Of a stretch of DNA of 64,000 nt, positions 11,388 to 24,100 are shown piece after piece; position 1 is the first letter of the stretch, and each line of letters starts with the position of its first letter. Source of the stretch: Myrica gale (taxonomy: Eukaryota > Streptophyta > Magnoliopsida > Fagales > Myricaceae). Position numbers and translations under genes: made by a program. The stretch covers positions 16,999,001-17,063,000 of the forward strand of contig OZ005609.1 in assembly GCA_963930655.1 (NCBI GenBank), given 5' to 3'. The notes beneath the pieces are model-generated. The model saw nothing but the letters and a program-made list of their open reading frames with translations. It made no database searches and had not been told where the DNA came from.

Positions 11388-11789
11388 GGCAGCGAGCTTC
11401 TGTTCTAGCTATCGCAGTTGTTCAGTTTGGGCCCTCATTAGTTCCTGAAGAATGTCATGTTAATCCTAGTCAAGAGTCTTTCGTGGGGGAGATTGGAACA
11501 AGGGCCAGGAAATCGAATGAGTCCCGCCCGAGATCGAGACTTGGGTTGAGACGGCGACGGGGGAGGCGGAGGAGGGGTTGGAGTTGGCCCCTCCAGCCTG
11601 CGAATCGGGTTGTCCACGTTTTTAGCCACTGCGGCTAACAAGGCGTCAGCAACGAGAGGTGTGCTAGCAACTACATCGGACTGAACAACATCGTTTTGAT
11701 CATCTGGAGTGGAGGCCATTTGAGTGAAATAACTAAATTGTTTGGAGGTGGATTTTTTCGTTGAAATTCCCACAGACGGCCCCAAATGA

Positions 11790-12266
11790 TGATGTCAAGA
11801 ATCACCAATAGTGCTCGGAAGCCTGATGATTTCAAGAATCACCATGATGCTCGGAAGCCAAGTGAACCTGCAAGAATAACCGAGGAGGTGGACTCGAATC
11901 AAGTCTCCGACGGCCAAGTTAATGTTTGAGAGAAGATGAGTATTCTGAAGATAGAATTAAGCGTGACTCTGTGAAGGTGAATAGTTGGCTATTTATATAG
12001 GGAGGTGGTAGAGTCCTAAAAAGAGTCTAGAGGTATGGGCTTCATGACTCTTTATCTTACCTGGAGTCTTGAAGTCTCTAAGATCTTTATCTTACCAGGA
12101 GTGTTGTTGTATAGTTGTATTAGAAGAGTGTCGCCGATCATTCGAATTGCCATGAGTCCTCGGGTGGCTAGACTTCTATGTGAGATCGGATAGTCGGGAC
12201 TGGCCAATAGGCTAATGGACCTGAGTCTAAGTGATCTGGTCGGGCCGAGTATTTCATGGTCCATCA
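11790..12266 (-). repeat. LTR of the Tat-type gypsy element
   Basis: 477 bp, from TGATGGACCATG on the minus strand to TTGACATCA. A TATA-like 'CTATATAAATAG' lies near 11995. It is followed on the minus strand by the Tat-type primer region, so it is the 5' LTR. Its outer end directly abuts copia B LTR sequence at 12267. Confidence 0.7.
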
Positions 12267-13162
12267 CTAACAACTATACACTTATTTATTCGTCCGTCAT
12301 ACTATATTCCACATGATCTAATAGGACAAGAATAATATCACCGAAAAAGTCTTTAGCTCATATGATTCTAAAATCTCAGTCTGTACCTAGCTGGCCTCCC
12401 AATAAAAAATTTCAAAAAAAAATTAGTAATTAATTGCTTAATATATATATATATATAAGTAAAAACCGTGAAAACAATTTTAACAAAATCTCGCTGCGTA
12501 ACATTTTTATTTGAGTCCAACAATATACAGACAAAATGAATATACTGCCTCATCAAAAGACTAGTGAATTCCATATTGAGCAATTATACAAATTTACTAA
12601 TTATGCACAAGGCTCAATATTATCTGGAATATTTGATCCGCGAGATCATTACCAAATGACACAGTCAAAGAACAAGCACATAACAAGGATACCTGCAAAA
12701 CTCTCTCAAGACAAAGGAAAATATAAGCTAATAGTGTTGAATATCATTCTCTACATCAGTGCTCATTTCCAAAAGATATTCAAATTTGATCTAGTTCAGT
12801 GCATGTACTCTTACATTGCACTCACTTGTCTGCTTAAGGTCACCGTGTCAATGACGGAGTCAATCATTTTATCTTATGAAGGCACAATGAGTGTAGACCC
12901 ATGTATATAGTATCATGTATCTCGATCTAGAACAAAGTGAGTAAATAAGGATCCGGAAAGTCATACTCCTAGCCTCCGATTCATTAATCATTGGCCTGAA
13001 TTTTTTATAGTACTGCTCAACAATATGACATCTTATGTCATTGTAAAATATGACTTCATATGTCATTACATGTGCCCAAAATAATATACAAGTTAGTAAT
13101 CAATAATATTAATTATCTCATAATTATTCAAAATGATTGGTTTTGAGGGCATACATCTAACA
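12267..13162 (-). repeat. 3' LTR of copia B (left end missing)
   Basis: On the minus strand it starts TGTTAGATGTATGCCC just after the purine-rich GTGGAAGATTG (13164-13176). It is homologous to the copia A LTR (19542-20754) in reverse and to the fragment at 48904-49513 in the same orientation. It ends abruptly at the Tat-type LTR. Confidence 0.75.
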
Positions 13163-13177
13163 ATCTTCCACTTGCAG

Positions 13178-14650
13178 TCAGAACCAATCAAATATATACT
13201 TGACACCCATAGACTCTAAATGCTTCTCAAAAACTTTCTGAGTCAACAATTTGGAGAACGGGTCTGCGATGTTCTTAGCTAATGTTATTTTAGCCATCAA
13301 TACATCACCCCGATTCACAATGTAAGGTATAAGATGAAATCTTCTTTCTATGTTTTTTGTCCTTTGATAAGCCATAGGTTCCACAACCTGTGCTATAACA
13401 CCATTGTTATCTCAATAAATGGTGATCAGGGACTCTATCGAAGGGACAACTTCAAGCTCTTGTGTGAATTTATATATCCACACAACTTCCTTTGCAGATT
13501 CGCTGCTAGCGACATATTCTACCTCAGTGGTGGAGTCAACAATGGTGTTCTGCTTGAAACTTCTCCAACTCACTGCTAATTTACCCAATGTAAACACAAA
13601 TCCAGATGTAGATCTTCTATCATCAATACCTGATTGAAAATATGAATTTGTGTGTCCCTATACAGTCAGCATATCCTCTCCACCACATACTAGACAATAG
13701 TATTTGGTTCTTCTCAAGTATTTGAGAATATGCGCCTTGTCTAGAGCATTGCATACATGAGGCTTCCAACAACAGAAGCATAAGGAAACTTCCTCATCTT
13801 GTTTCTCTCTTCTTGTGTCTTAGGAGATATCTTATTAGAGAGATGAATATTATGCCTAAACGGTGAAAAATCCCTTCTTGGCATCCTGAACGCTACCGTG
13901 CCAATATCTTGTCAATGTAGTGGGCTTGTGAAAGCTCTAAAAGCCTCTTTTCTCAGTTTCTAAAAACTTTGATCCCTAGAATGTAGGATGTTTTCATGAG
14001 GTCTTTTATTGAAAAATGGTTCGCTAATAATATTTTCACTGATGACATTGCACCGATGTCATTCCCTATAAGAAAGATATCATCAACATAAACAATAAAG
14101 AATATTACTAAACTTCCTACTAATCCTTTTATAAACACAAGATTCATCTAAGTTTTGTGAGAAACCAAACGATTTGATCGTCTCATAAAAATGGATGTTC
14201 CAGCAACGTGATGTTTGTTTTAGTCCATATAGTTCAGTTTGTACACTTTAGATTCTTGTCCAGGAGAAAGGAAACCTTCAAGTTGTTCCAAATAAATGTC
14301 CTTTGGATGTACCCATTCAAAAATGTGGTTTTGACATCCATATGCCAAATCTCACGATAATAATGATCGACGAATGACAATAGGATTCTAATGGACTTCA
14401 TAATAGCTACCACTAAAAAGGTTTCCTCATAGTCAATACCATGTTTTTTTAGTATAACCTTTCACAATGAGTCTAGCTTTGAAGGTCTCTACCTCTCTAA
14501 TAGATCTTCATTTTCTTTTGAACACTCATTTACAACTTATAGGCTTGATGCCTTCTGGTTGATCAACGAGGGTTCACACCTCCTTGGAGTACTTGGAGTC
14601 CTTTTTTATTTCATTGCTATCTTACTGTGTGCTGCATCTTTGTCATTAAC
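13178..14650 (-). pseudogene. pol: Copia B reverse transcriptase and RNase H fragments
   Basis: Visible minus-strand segments include FFIVYVDDIFLIGNDIG (YVDD box, about 14110-14060), LGKLAVSWRSFKQNTIVDST and the RNase H-like EVEYVASSESAKEVVWIYKF (about 13550-13480), and the C-terminal NIADPFSKLLTQKVFEKHLE (about 13280-13220). Degraded. Confidence 0.75.
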
Positions 14651-14805
14651 AGCCTCTTGGTAAGTATATAAATCATTATGCAACCCCTCCAATTGCATTT
14701 GAAAAATCTCATTTATCATATCATATCTAACTGGAGGTTTATGTAATCTTTTACTGCATCAAGGCTCTTGACTTTTGAACTTTTTAGACACATCTAAGGG
14801 TTCAG

Positions 14806-15560
14806 TTATATCTCTTTCATCAATCTTATTTGCCACAATTTATGGTTCAGTTGACTGTTTGTCAAGAACAGTCTTGCTTTTCTCATACTTAGGCGGTACT
14901 CTTTTACCAGTAATATCACATTCCTACTGAAAATTACCTTTTGACACTTTTGGTTATAAAAATAATAACTAGTTGATCTGTTGGGGTAACCCACAAACAA
15001 ACATTTTTCAGACCTTGACTTTAGCTTCTCCATGTCAAACTTTTTAACGTGAGCTGGGCATCCCCATACTCTCAAGTGTTTCGGACTTGGATTTTTGCTA
15101 GTCCATAACTCATATGGAGTATTAGGAACAGACTTAGTGGGCACCCTGTTTAGAATATAAACAACTGTCTCTAAAACATAACTTCAAAAATAAACAGGTA
15201 ATTGTGACATACTCATCATTGACCAAACCATATCTAATAGTGTTCGGATTCTTCCTACGCAACATCATTATGTTGAGGTGTAGAATGGGGAGTCAAATAA
15301 GATATGACACATTTTTGTCTGAGATGAGTTTGAAAATCTCCAGAGAGATATTCACCACCTCTATCAAACCAGAATGTATTAATATTCCTTTCCAGTTGAT
15401 TCTAAACTCCACTCTAAATTTTTTTGAACATTTCAAAGGATTCAGACTTGTGCTTCATCAGGTATACATAACCACACCTAGAATAATTATCAATGAAAGT
15501 GATGAAGTACGATAACCCTCGTCTGGCTATGTGGTAAAAAGGACCACATACATCAGTGTG
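14806..15560 (-). pseudogene. pol: Copia B integrase fragment
   Basis: The minus-strand frame at 14806-15144 shows PTKSVPNTPYELWTSKNPS, LRVWGCPAHVKKF and KCLFVGYPNRSTSYYFYNQK, the conserved end of copia integrase. Sequence to 15560 holds further core remnants. Degraded. Confidence 0.75.
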
Positions 15561-15752
15561 AACTAACTTTAACAACTCTATGGCTAGTTCATTTTCCTTT
15601 AAAAGGAGTCTTAGTCATCTTTCCTTGCAAGCAAGGCTCGTATATTAGGTAAGGCTCATCCTTCAAAAGGTTTAATGGCACATCCCTTACTAATATGTTG
15701 ATCATATCCATATTAGCTTGACCAATTCTTAGATGTCACAAGAACGTGGGAT

Positions 15753-16230
15753 TTACATCCCTCTAACTTTTGAGAGTTTCATGCTGGTATCAACATCATT
15801 CTCTATATTATTCACAGAGTCTACAAAATTTTCCAAAATATAAAGATCATGGATCATAATACCATAAGCAGTAAACTGTGTTTGAAACTTAATAACAAGT
15901 TTAGAATTAAAGACAAGTGAATATCCAGACATCCCAAGTTTTGAAACAGAAATTAAGTTTCTACGACATTTTGGTACGTATAAACAATCATCCAAAATCA
16001 AAACTTAGTGTCCAAGTTTCTTTCAACCCTTGCAATATATTCTAGATATGAGACATTGTGGCTTAATCGACACGCCATGAATTTAATGGACCATCTATTA
16101 AATTTATTTCATTGACAAGCATACCTTTTGTAGGTTTTTTTGCCTCAAAGAAGCAAGATACATGCGGCAATTTCTTTTCCAATGACCTGGTTTGTTGCAA
16201 TTTCTATTAAATTCATTTCATTGACGAGCA
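15753..16230 (-). pseudogene. Copia B protease-adjacent and gag zinc-knuckle fragments
   Basis: The minus strand shows DDCLYVPKCRRNLISVSKL (the post-protease segment of copia pol, 15753-16001) and, near 16200-16160, a CNKPGHWKRNC zinc knuckle. A segment containing 'attgacaagcatacctttt' is repeated nearby (16113-16132 and 16222-16240), a small local duplication. Degraded. Confidence 0.65.
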
Positions 16231-16379
16231 TACCTTTACATTGCACTCCTGTTGAGTTGTCCATTATCAGCAGAGAAAGGGTGGAACCCCGAGCCTGACT
16301 GGCAAATCGGGCCTTAAAAGAAATGGCCCAGAACGTTTTGGTTTGTGAGGCCAAAATGGTATGGGTTGTACTGTTTGGG

Positions 16380-16640
16380 CCCAAGACGCCCTGGGTCATA
16401 TTTTTTTCAGCCCATGATGTTTTGGGTCATTACTTTTTAAGGTCAAGACGCCCTATGCTACTTTTTTAAGCCCAAGACGTCCTGGGATGTTTGATTTCAA
16501 GCCCAAGATGCACTGAGCATGCTATTTTTTGCCCAGGACATCCTGGGTTAGATTTTACATGCCTAGGACATCCTGGGCATCTAACATCCTGGGTTATTTT
16601 TACGTGCCTAGGACGTGATTTTTACATGCCTAGAGCGTTA
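16380..16640 (-). repeat. Array of imperfect palindromes in the copia B leader
   Basis: Variants of GCCCAAGACGTCCTGGG recur roughly every 30-45 bases (for example near 16379, 16470, 16500, 16533, 16563 and 16612). Each is an imperfect palindrome around a GACGTC- or GACATC-like core, separated by T-rich spacers. Position places the array in the untranslated leader between primer site and gag. Confidence 0.6.
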
Positions 16641-19541
16641 GACATGTTATTTTACCTGCCAATTTCCATTCCAATTTCTAATAAAAACAGAAATTATAAC
16701 TACTAAGCATTATAATTTCTGCCAATTGCCAAATACAAGTCAAATAGATCTAACTAGTATGCAATGGATTAAAAAAGCAAGCAATAAGCATAATTCCTTC
16801 AACTATTAATCTATTACAATGAAAGTAAGGATGAGAAAATTATCCGGTGGAAATCGGAATATTCGATTTCGGTTCAGATACCGGTTCTGGCCTATTTCAG
16901 TATCAGAATCGGAACCGATTTTAAGGAAAATCCAGAACTGGAAATTCTAGCGAAAATGCCGAAATTTTCCTGTTCCAGTATTTTTAAAAAAAAATTAATT
17001 TCCTGGTTTAAAAAAATGAAATTGAGTTACGTGGCCTGGATCAAAACAACCCAAGTCACACAAAGACAAACCACAAAGGCACAAATGTGAGTTTCGTTCT
17101 GCCTTCGCGAGTCTTCAAAAAATTTCCCTAAATCAGTAAGTCTCCCTCACAGCCCTAAAGTTCACCTCCCAGTAGCCTGACTCAACTAAAAATGATTAGT
17201 AAACTACTCCCAATCGTAGGAGGTTGTCAAGTAATACTAGGGAAGTCCTAGATCATCTCCACAAGGAACGATGTGTTCAATTTTTCATTCCAACCACCAT
17301 TACAATAAAAGAAACTATGTTCTATTTACAATTAAAATGGTATTTACAAAGGGAAAGGTTGGGTTCTTGGATACCATCCATGATTTCTGAGATTTTGAGT
17401 TGTGATCAATGTAAGTGCTAAAAGATTAATAAAAAGCTAACAAGAAAAAAATACGTGATCATAAACGTAGCATGAGATGGAGTTGAAACTAGATAAACTC
17501 AAGTAGTTGTCGAATAAACATCTCTTGGCATTAAACCTGCTCTAAGAGACATTTCATCGAACACTTTGTACCCAATCTCTAGCTAGTCACAATCCATTCA
17601 TACCTATACTCAATCCAACTAACAAAAACAAAACCAAACACTATTCTAACATTAAGGAAGTGAAATGGAAACATAACATTTAATCATCCAACCAAAGCAA
17701 AACTTAAATCTGAGACATAAATGGAATATGACATTCGGTCCAAAGAAGTTCTAAAACTGAAATGAAAGTGCAAATATAACTGAAAGTTTGGTCTAAACAA
17801 CAACAAGAGAGAAAGCAATGAAAACAACTCTAAAAGAAAAGAAATAAAAGCAACAACTACTCTAAAAGCTACGAAAGAAACAAAGCCAAAAGCAACAAGC
17901 TTTTGGTCTCTACGGGAACAACAAGAGAAAAAGGAAATAAGGAAAAGTGGTCTTGGGGGAAAAATCTTTGGGAGACTCAGCAGCCAACCCAAATGCCTTC
18001 CACACCAGCCAATAAATAAAACTTTCGAACCCCCTTTCTTTTGCACGAAAATCTCCTCTTAAACCTTCTTTTTGGGGGCTTTTGTTATGACTTAGCAGCA
18101 ATTCCCTAGGGCCTTTTTTGACTTCCAAAAATACCCTCTAACATGGCGTCAGACGCGTCGCACTCGATCGACGCTCAACCCTCCACTCGAGCACCCTTGA
18201 AGATGAGCACACAGAAACCATAACGCGCGATCACCGCTCGACGTGCCGCTCGAGCGCTTATGGAGACAATCAAACAGAAGCTTAACGTGCGATCAGTGCT
18301 CGACAACGCGCTCGAGCGACTCTTTGATTCCAGCCTCCCTCTCACTTCCATGAGCTCACTTCATCTCCATTATTCATATGCAAAACGTAATAACAAAAGT
18401 CAATATAGGAAATATTCCAATCATATTTATGAAAATGGAGACATGAAAATATGGTGAGAGGAGAGAAAACAAATAACTTAATTTACTAAATTACACTTAC
18501 TTTTGTCAAAGTTAACAATTCGCCCCTTACTAATGCCCAAAGCATAATTTTCTCATTTTCTAGTGGAAATGATGTAATTTTGGAACTTTCTTAAGTGATT
18601 GATTAACAAAATTTTGATACAATCATAGCCAGTGACAGCCCCCCAACCACTAAGTCTGGCCACCTTCCCTCCCAGTCTTCTTGTCGAAATCTCGCTCTCT
18701 CTCGAGCGGGTTGCTGCCATCAGTTGATTTTTGGTGGCTGAATCTCTCACCAAGGGGTTATTAATTTTAGTTTTGTAAATGTTGTATTTAGTCTCTAAAT
18801 TGCTTTGGGTGTTGTTAATTTGATTTTGGGACTTTCATGATTTTATTGGCAGATTCGGTCATTGAATAAATCTCTTTAGGGTTGATTATTTGGACACCAA
18901 ATCTCTCTCTCAAGTCTCACCAAGGTATAATTATTTTATTGCATTAGTTACATCAGACCAATACCTAGCTGTAAATCATACGCATTACACGCACATGGAT
19001 ATGGTTTATGCTTGGAGTTAGTTGTTAACCTATTGATGCTTAAAACCGTACTTTGAAAGTTGTAAAAGTTGCCGCTAATTGAAGGGTGTTGTAAAAGTTA
19101 CCGCCATATGAAGCATAAGAGTTCTCTGTGTTTCCCGAATGTTTGTTCTTGACTCAATTATTTAGAAGTTTGTATTTGCTCCATATATGAGGTTGATTTC
19201 AACTTTGGGAGTAGGTAGAAGTTTTAACTCTTCATGTGGAAAGCATGGTCAATTGTTTCTATCACAAGTTTTATATGGAGATAGAATCTTCTTAAGGTGA
19301 TATTAAAAGTACAACTCAGAACTTCAATCCATGTACAACCTTAGAATATGCTCTCCAAAGTAAGGATAAATTTAGTATTTTGAGATGCTGAAATTTGATG
19401 ATTTGCATAAACATTGATAGTAAACATGTTTGATTGAAAATTGAACATGCTTGATAATTGATAGTGAACATGTTTGATAATTGATAGTGAATATTTGTAA
19501 TTTTCCATTGGATGATTGGAGTTTGGACTTGTTGTTTAAGT
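16641..19541. other. Unassigned non-coding region
   Basis: I recognise no gene. 16830-16990 is rich in self-complementary CGGTTC/GAACCG-type phrases, as in some non-autonomous hAT-like elements, but no ends were found. 17220-18480 resembles an old repeat: 'gtcaagtaatactag' with 'atctccacaagg' near its start recalls the opening of the solo LTR at 47324, but homology is not established. 18150-18330 holds a palindrome cluster, listed separately. 18780-19540 shows nothing I can name. Confidence 0.4.
18150..18330. repeat. Cluster of CTCGAG-centred palindromes
   Basis: CCACTCGAGCACC, CCGCTCGAGCGC and GCGCTCGAGCGAC, with looser CGCTCGAC and CTCGATCGAC variants, occur within 180 bases. The core is the 10-bp palindrome CGCTCGAGCG. 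A similar cluster lies in giant LTR copy e. Confidence 0.6.
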
Positions 19542-20754
19542 TGAAAATATGCCCTCAAAACCAGTTATTAGCATAATTATGAGATAACTAGCTCTTTTAT
19601 CATCATGTATTTATTACTTATTGGTATAATGTTGTAACATGAGATGTTACACAGTTATATTGTTAAGTGAAAGTGTAGAAAAATCATGCCGATGATTAAT
19701 AAATCAAAAGGCGGAGAGTATGACTTTTTGGTTCCTTGTTCACTTGACAGTTGTTCTAGACCGAGGTATATATTTATGTACAAAGAGGTCTACACTCGTT
19801 GTTCTTCTATTAAAATAGGATGATGGACTCCGTCATTGAGGTAGTGACCATAAGCAGACGAGTGAGTGTATTGTAAGAGTACAATCACTGAACGAAATCA
19901 AATATGAATACCTTCTGGAAGTGATCACAGATGTAGAGAAGGTATTCAAAAAAATTAGTTTATTTCATCCTTAGACCTAAGAGGTTTATCCAGGTATGTT
20001 TGGTGATGATCTTTCTAGGTCAAATATTTCAGACAAAGTTGGGTCTTATATATGATAAATAAGCATGTCTAAATGCTCAACAAGGAATCCACCAATCTCT
20101 TTGTGAGACAGAATATTCAGTATATCTGTATAGAGTTGGACTCGAAAAGAAATCACTCGCCAGTGGACTTTTGCGAAAATGGTTTCAAAATTAATATATA
20201 TTATATATTTATTTGTGACATTGTTTTAGACACAATTTGATAGTCCCACGAGTTACGGATTGTGAATTAAGAATTATATGAGCTAGAGACTTAATTAGTG
20301 ATATTATTCCAGTCCTATTAGCTCATTTGGAATATAGTATGGTGGAAGGATAAATAAACAAATAATTGTTAGCAAAAGAGATTTCACAAAAAAAATAGTC
20401 TCACTATCTCGGGGGTCAATTGTGATATGTTAATGGATATGATCACAATTTGTAGAAGCCCATAAATTCCAAATACAGAATATAAAGGAGTTAATTGAAA
20501 AAGAGATTTTCATGATGATCCTACGGCCTAAATTTGAGATCCCTAAAGATCCATTGCATAAGCACAGGAGAAGCTCTGAGGAAGCCATTATAACTAGTTC
20601 AAAACTTCATTTGAGGAAGAGAATTCATTTTTCACGAGAAGGGTTCTCTCTCTAAAACATCTCTCAAGAATTGTGTGCGTGGATCTGAAGGAGGCAGAAC
20701 GTTTGGGCTGCTATATTTCAACGATCTAGGAATTTCCCCTGCACGATTCTTTCA
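19542..20754 (+). repeat. 5' LTR of copia A
   Basis: About 1213 bp, TGAAAATATGCCC to ...TTTCA, followed by a primer-binding site (TGGTATCAAAGC at 20756-20767, initiator-Met type). It is homologous to the LTR pieces at 12267-13162 (reverse), 42589-42745 and 48904-49513 (reverse). The exact first base is inferred by alignment with the 42589 copy. Confidence 0.75.
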
Positions 20755-21127
20755 CTGGTATCAAAGCGTTTAATGAAATCTCACTACTGAAGTTCAAGTT
20801 TCTGCTCAAACCCTCTCGTATGAAAATTTGGTGTTCTTCACGATCAAATGAGATTTGATAAGAAAGAAAATATTTTTTGTGGATTAAGAGTTAATTCGTT
20901 CGGCGTAGCATGTGTTTGTATGCTTGCATAAGTTTTTTTATGAGAATTGAGCCTACTTTTATAATCTGGCCGCATACCCCTTTTGTGCGAAACTTATGCC
21001 CGTGTGTTTCTTGTGATGCAATCTGTGCTATCCAACTCCTGTTGCATGTTTTTTGTTTCTTGATGATTGTTGTGTGTTTGAAAAATCTTCTATGCCCTTG
21101 AGTTTTCTCATGTATAGCGATTGTGAA

Positions 21128-24100
21128 TGTGAGACCCCGATTTTCTCCTACATAATTTCTTATGTATTATCCTTTATTTTCGATTAAAATGGGATTTTAT
21201 TCCATAAAATCTCTTTAAATAATTTTAATGCCATTTTATGCAAAGTTTAAATTATATTCATTTTAGGAGCCGAAATTTGCAAGTAAGTTTCTCTCTTACG
21301 AATTTATATTTTTCATTTACTTAAAATGTTTCATGGACCATAGAATTTGAATTATGATTTAAGAATTCTTTGTATAAGCCGAAAATGATTAATGGATTAA
21401 ATGATGAAATTCTTTTGAAGACATGGATTGAATATTTTATATCTTTCATATGTGACATGTATTACCATGTGGCCTATATTATTAATAGAATTTCCATTTG
21501 AATATTCAATGATAAGCTATGTATTTATGTGATAAGTCTAAGAGAAGATTTAATTGATAAGCACACTTGCTTATCATAGTGATAAGCAAGCATGATGATA
21601 GGTTAGGAAACTTTTAGGGTGATAAGACCTTGTGATTATTGTAGAGATAGGCTAAGGCCATTATCACATGATAAGATATCATGCTTATGAGGTGATAAGC
21701 TATTGTAATGGATTAGATAAGCAAGAGAGCTTATGAAGTGATAAGTTAGGTGAGAGAGAGTAACCAAGTTGAAAGTTGGTTGCAATTTAATGTGGAAGTA
21801 ACTAGGTTGGTTGGAAAGCAACCAAACTAAGCAAAGGGCAAGGCTTTTACGTGAAAGGGCTAAAGGTGAAATGAGAAAGCCATAAAGTGAGGTCATGTGA
21901 TGTGTAAGAGGTGTAAGAAGTGTAAGAAGTGATAAGACAATACATGGAAGTAAAAGAGAAGAGAAAAGCAAGGGAGAAGGAGGGATTGTCGATGGAAGCA
22001 TGTGAGGAGAGAGAATGAAGTAATTCAAATGCAAGCCATGCTTTTGGAGACAAGATTTGATGTGAGGAAAAGATGAAAGAAAGAGAGAGGGAAGGCTAAG
22101 CAATTGTCGACCAAGGCCCCCCCCTTTCACCCTTTTTCCTTTTGATTTCTCTCCTTTGTCAATTCACCCTCTCAAGCTTTATGTCATAGCAATTACTCTC
22201 CTTGGGAGACTCATTCTCTCATACCTCTCATTGCAAAGCCTTGGCCGAACCATTCATGCACTCCATTCTCTCCCATTTTCAAGCCTTGGCCGAAACTTGC
22301 ATTCTCTCAAACTCTCTCCCATTTTCAAGCCTTGGCCGAACCACCCCCTAGAATTCAAGGTTTGTGCATTTTTCTCTTGCACTCTAAACCATACTCTTCT
22401 TGCCTTCCAAATCTCATTCTAAAAGCCAAGTTTAAACCTCTTTTGTTGTAGACAAAAAAAAATCTCTCTTGATGCAAACACATTTCCTTCCTTGAAAACC
22501 CTAACCATTTGCCTCATTTCTCTTCAAGCTTACCATATTCTCTTAACCACCATAGAACCTCCTGAAATCAAGCTTGGACATTTCTAAGGAGGGTGGACCG
22601 AAACTTTGAAGGAAGTGAAGTTAGGAAGAGTTGGTAAAGGTTGAAGGTAAGCTTGGTTCTATTGATGATCTTGCCTTAAGTTTCACAAATACTAACCAAA
22701 GGTATTTTATTTTCTAGGTGCTCAAGCTTGGATAGTCAACAAGGTAAGACTAATGTGATGTTGTTGGGTTAGCATGAGTGGCCGAATGGCCTATGTATAA
22801 GATCTTGAAGTTTAGGTTGTGATATGCCTTGATGTTGTTAGATCTTGAATGCTTAAGAACCCTAGGCTGTTTAAATGCTAGATCTAACCATGGAACCTTA
22901 GATCTAAGGTTGAATGTAAAGAAAAATGCAAATGGAGAACAATGCATGTTAAAGGAAGCTAGATCTAGGTCTTGATGTGTTGGTTTGATGAAAGTTAATT
23001 ATTTTGCTTAGATCTATGGATGTTAGTGTGTATAAAGTGTGGATCTAATGTTGATGGAAATATTTGATGAAGAGATAAAGTGTATGCATGCTAGTTAGGT
23101 CACAATGCAAAGGATATGCATGTTATGATTTTTAACATGAAAAATGTGACATTTTGAGGTATGGCCGAATATGAGATGCTTAGGATTTCATGTATAGTTT
23201 TGTATATATTCAAATCTGGACATTGACCATGATATGTGCAAGATTTATGACCCAATGAATGATAGATGATTATGTTAAGTATTAGATGCATGGATGTTGA
23301 AGGAAACAAAAGAAACCTAATCTTTTGGATGAAATCATGTATGGCCGAATATTATGAGCATGATGCATGGTGATATGCCTTGATTTATAGATATTAGGTT
23401 GTGAAATTGTTGACTGGAGGATGGGATCACCATTGGAGTAAAAGTTGTGACTAAATGGTGCATAAAATAGTGATGGCCGAATGTTGTAAGAAAATATAAC
23501 CCTAAGTGCAATTTATGAAAAATGGATTATCATTGTTGTGATAGATATAGAAATTAGGGTTTAATCTAGTTGGAACAAATATTGAAGAATCATAATCTTT
23601 TAATAAATAATGTTTGGAACCCTAGTTAAGTTTTACTCAGGATTAATTGAGGTTTAAAGTCCAAGTTAAGATTTAATCATGATTAATTTATTAATAGTTT
23701 GATATAAGGTTTTAATGGAGTACGTGTAATAAAAAGAGGCTTAGGTTTAATTCTAAACCTGTGAGTATTAATTAAACCCTAATCGAGGCATGTACATGGA
23801 TAAATATATTTTTATTTCAATAAAAATAATAATGTTTTAATAAACTAAGTTTTGAATATTTGTTAAGGAAAAGAATAAATAAAATATTTTAAATGATTAA
23901 ATGAATTTCAGTGATATATATATGTCTTTGGTTTATGACCGATTTCAAAATGAAAATATTTAATGATTTCATATTATTCTTAAAAGTCTAAAGGAATATT
24001 AAATCGCTTGTAGGCGATCCACGTGTCTCTATACACGACCAAAGAAGACCAATTATAAGTGGATACTGTAAGTGGACAGTAAGTGTTCTTTTTCAAAACT

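Larger units (their letters stand above)
10650..12266 (-). mobile_element. 5' part of a Tat-type Ty3/gypsy element
   Basis: On the minus strand: an LTR (12266 to 11790), then TTTGGGGCCGTCTGTGGGAA (11786-11767), closely matching the 'TGGCGCCGTCTGTGGGAA' that begins internal regions of Tat/Retand-like plant elements, then an N-terminal extension and a gag domain. It stops at about 10650, where copia C begins. Pol and the 3' LTR are not present. Incomplete relic. Confidence 0.75.
13163..16640 (-). mobile_element. Copia B internal region, minus strand, decayed
   Basis: Reading leftward on the minus strand: a repetitive leader (16640-16260), a gag zinc knuckle (about 16200), protease-adjacent sequence (15753-16001), integrase (14806-15560), reverse transcriptase and RNase H (13178-14650). 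It is the same family as copia A: the zinc-knuckle phrase PGHWKRNC is shared. The N-terminal gag is largely missing and no 5' LTR was found. Broken in many places. Confidence 0.75.
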
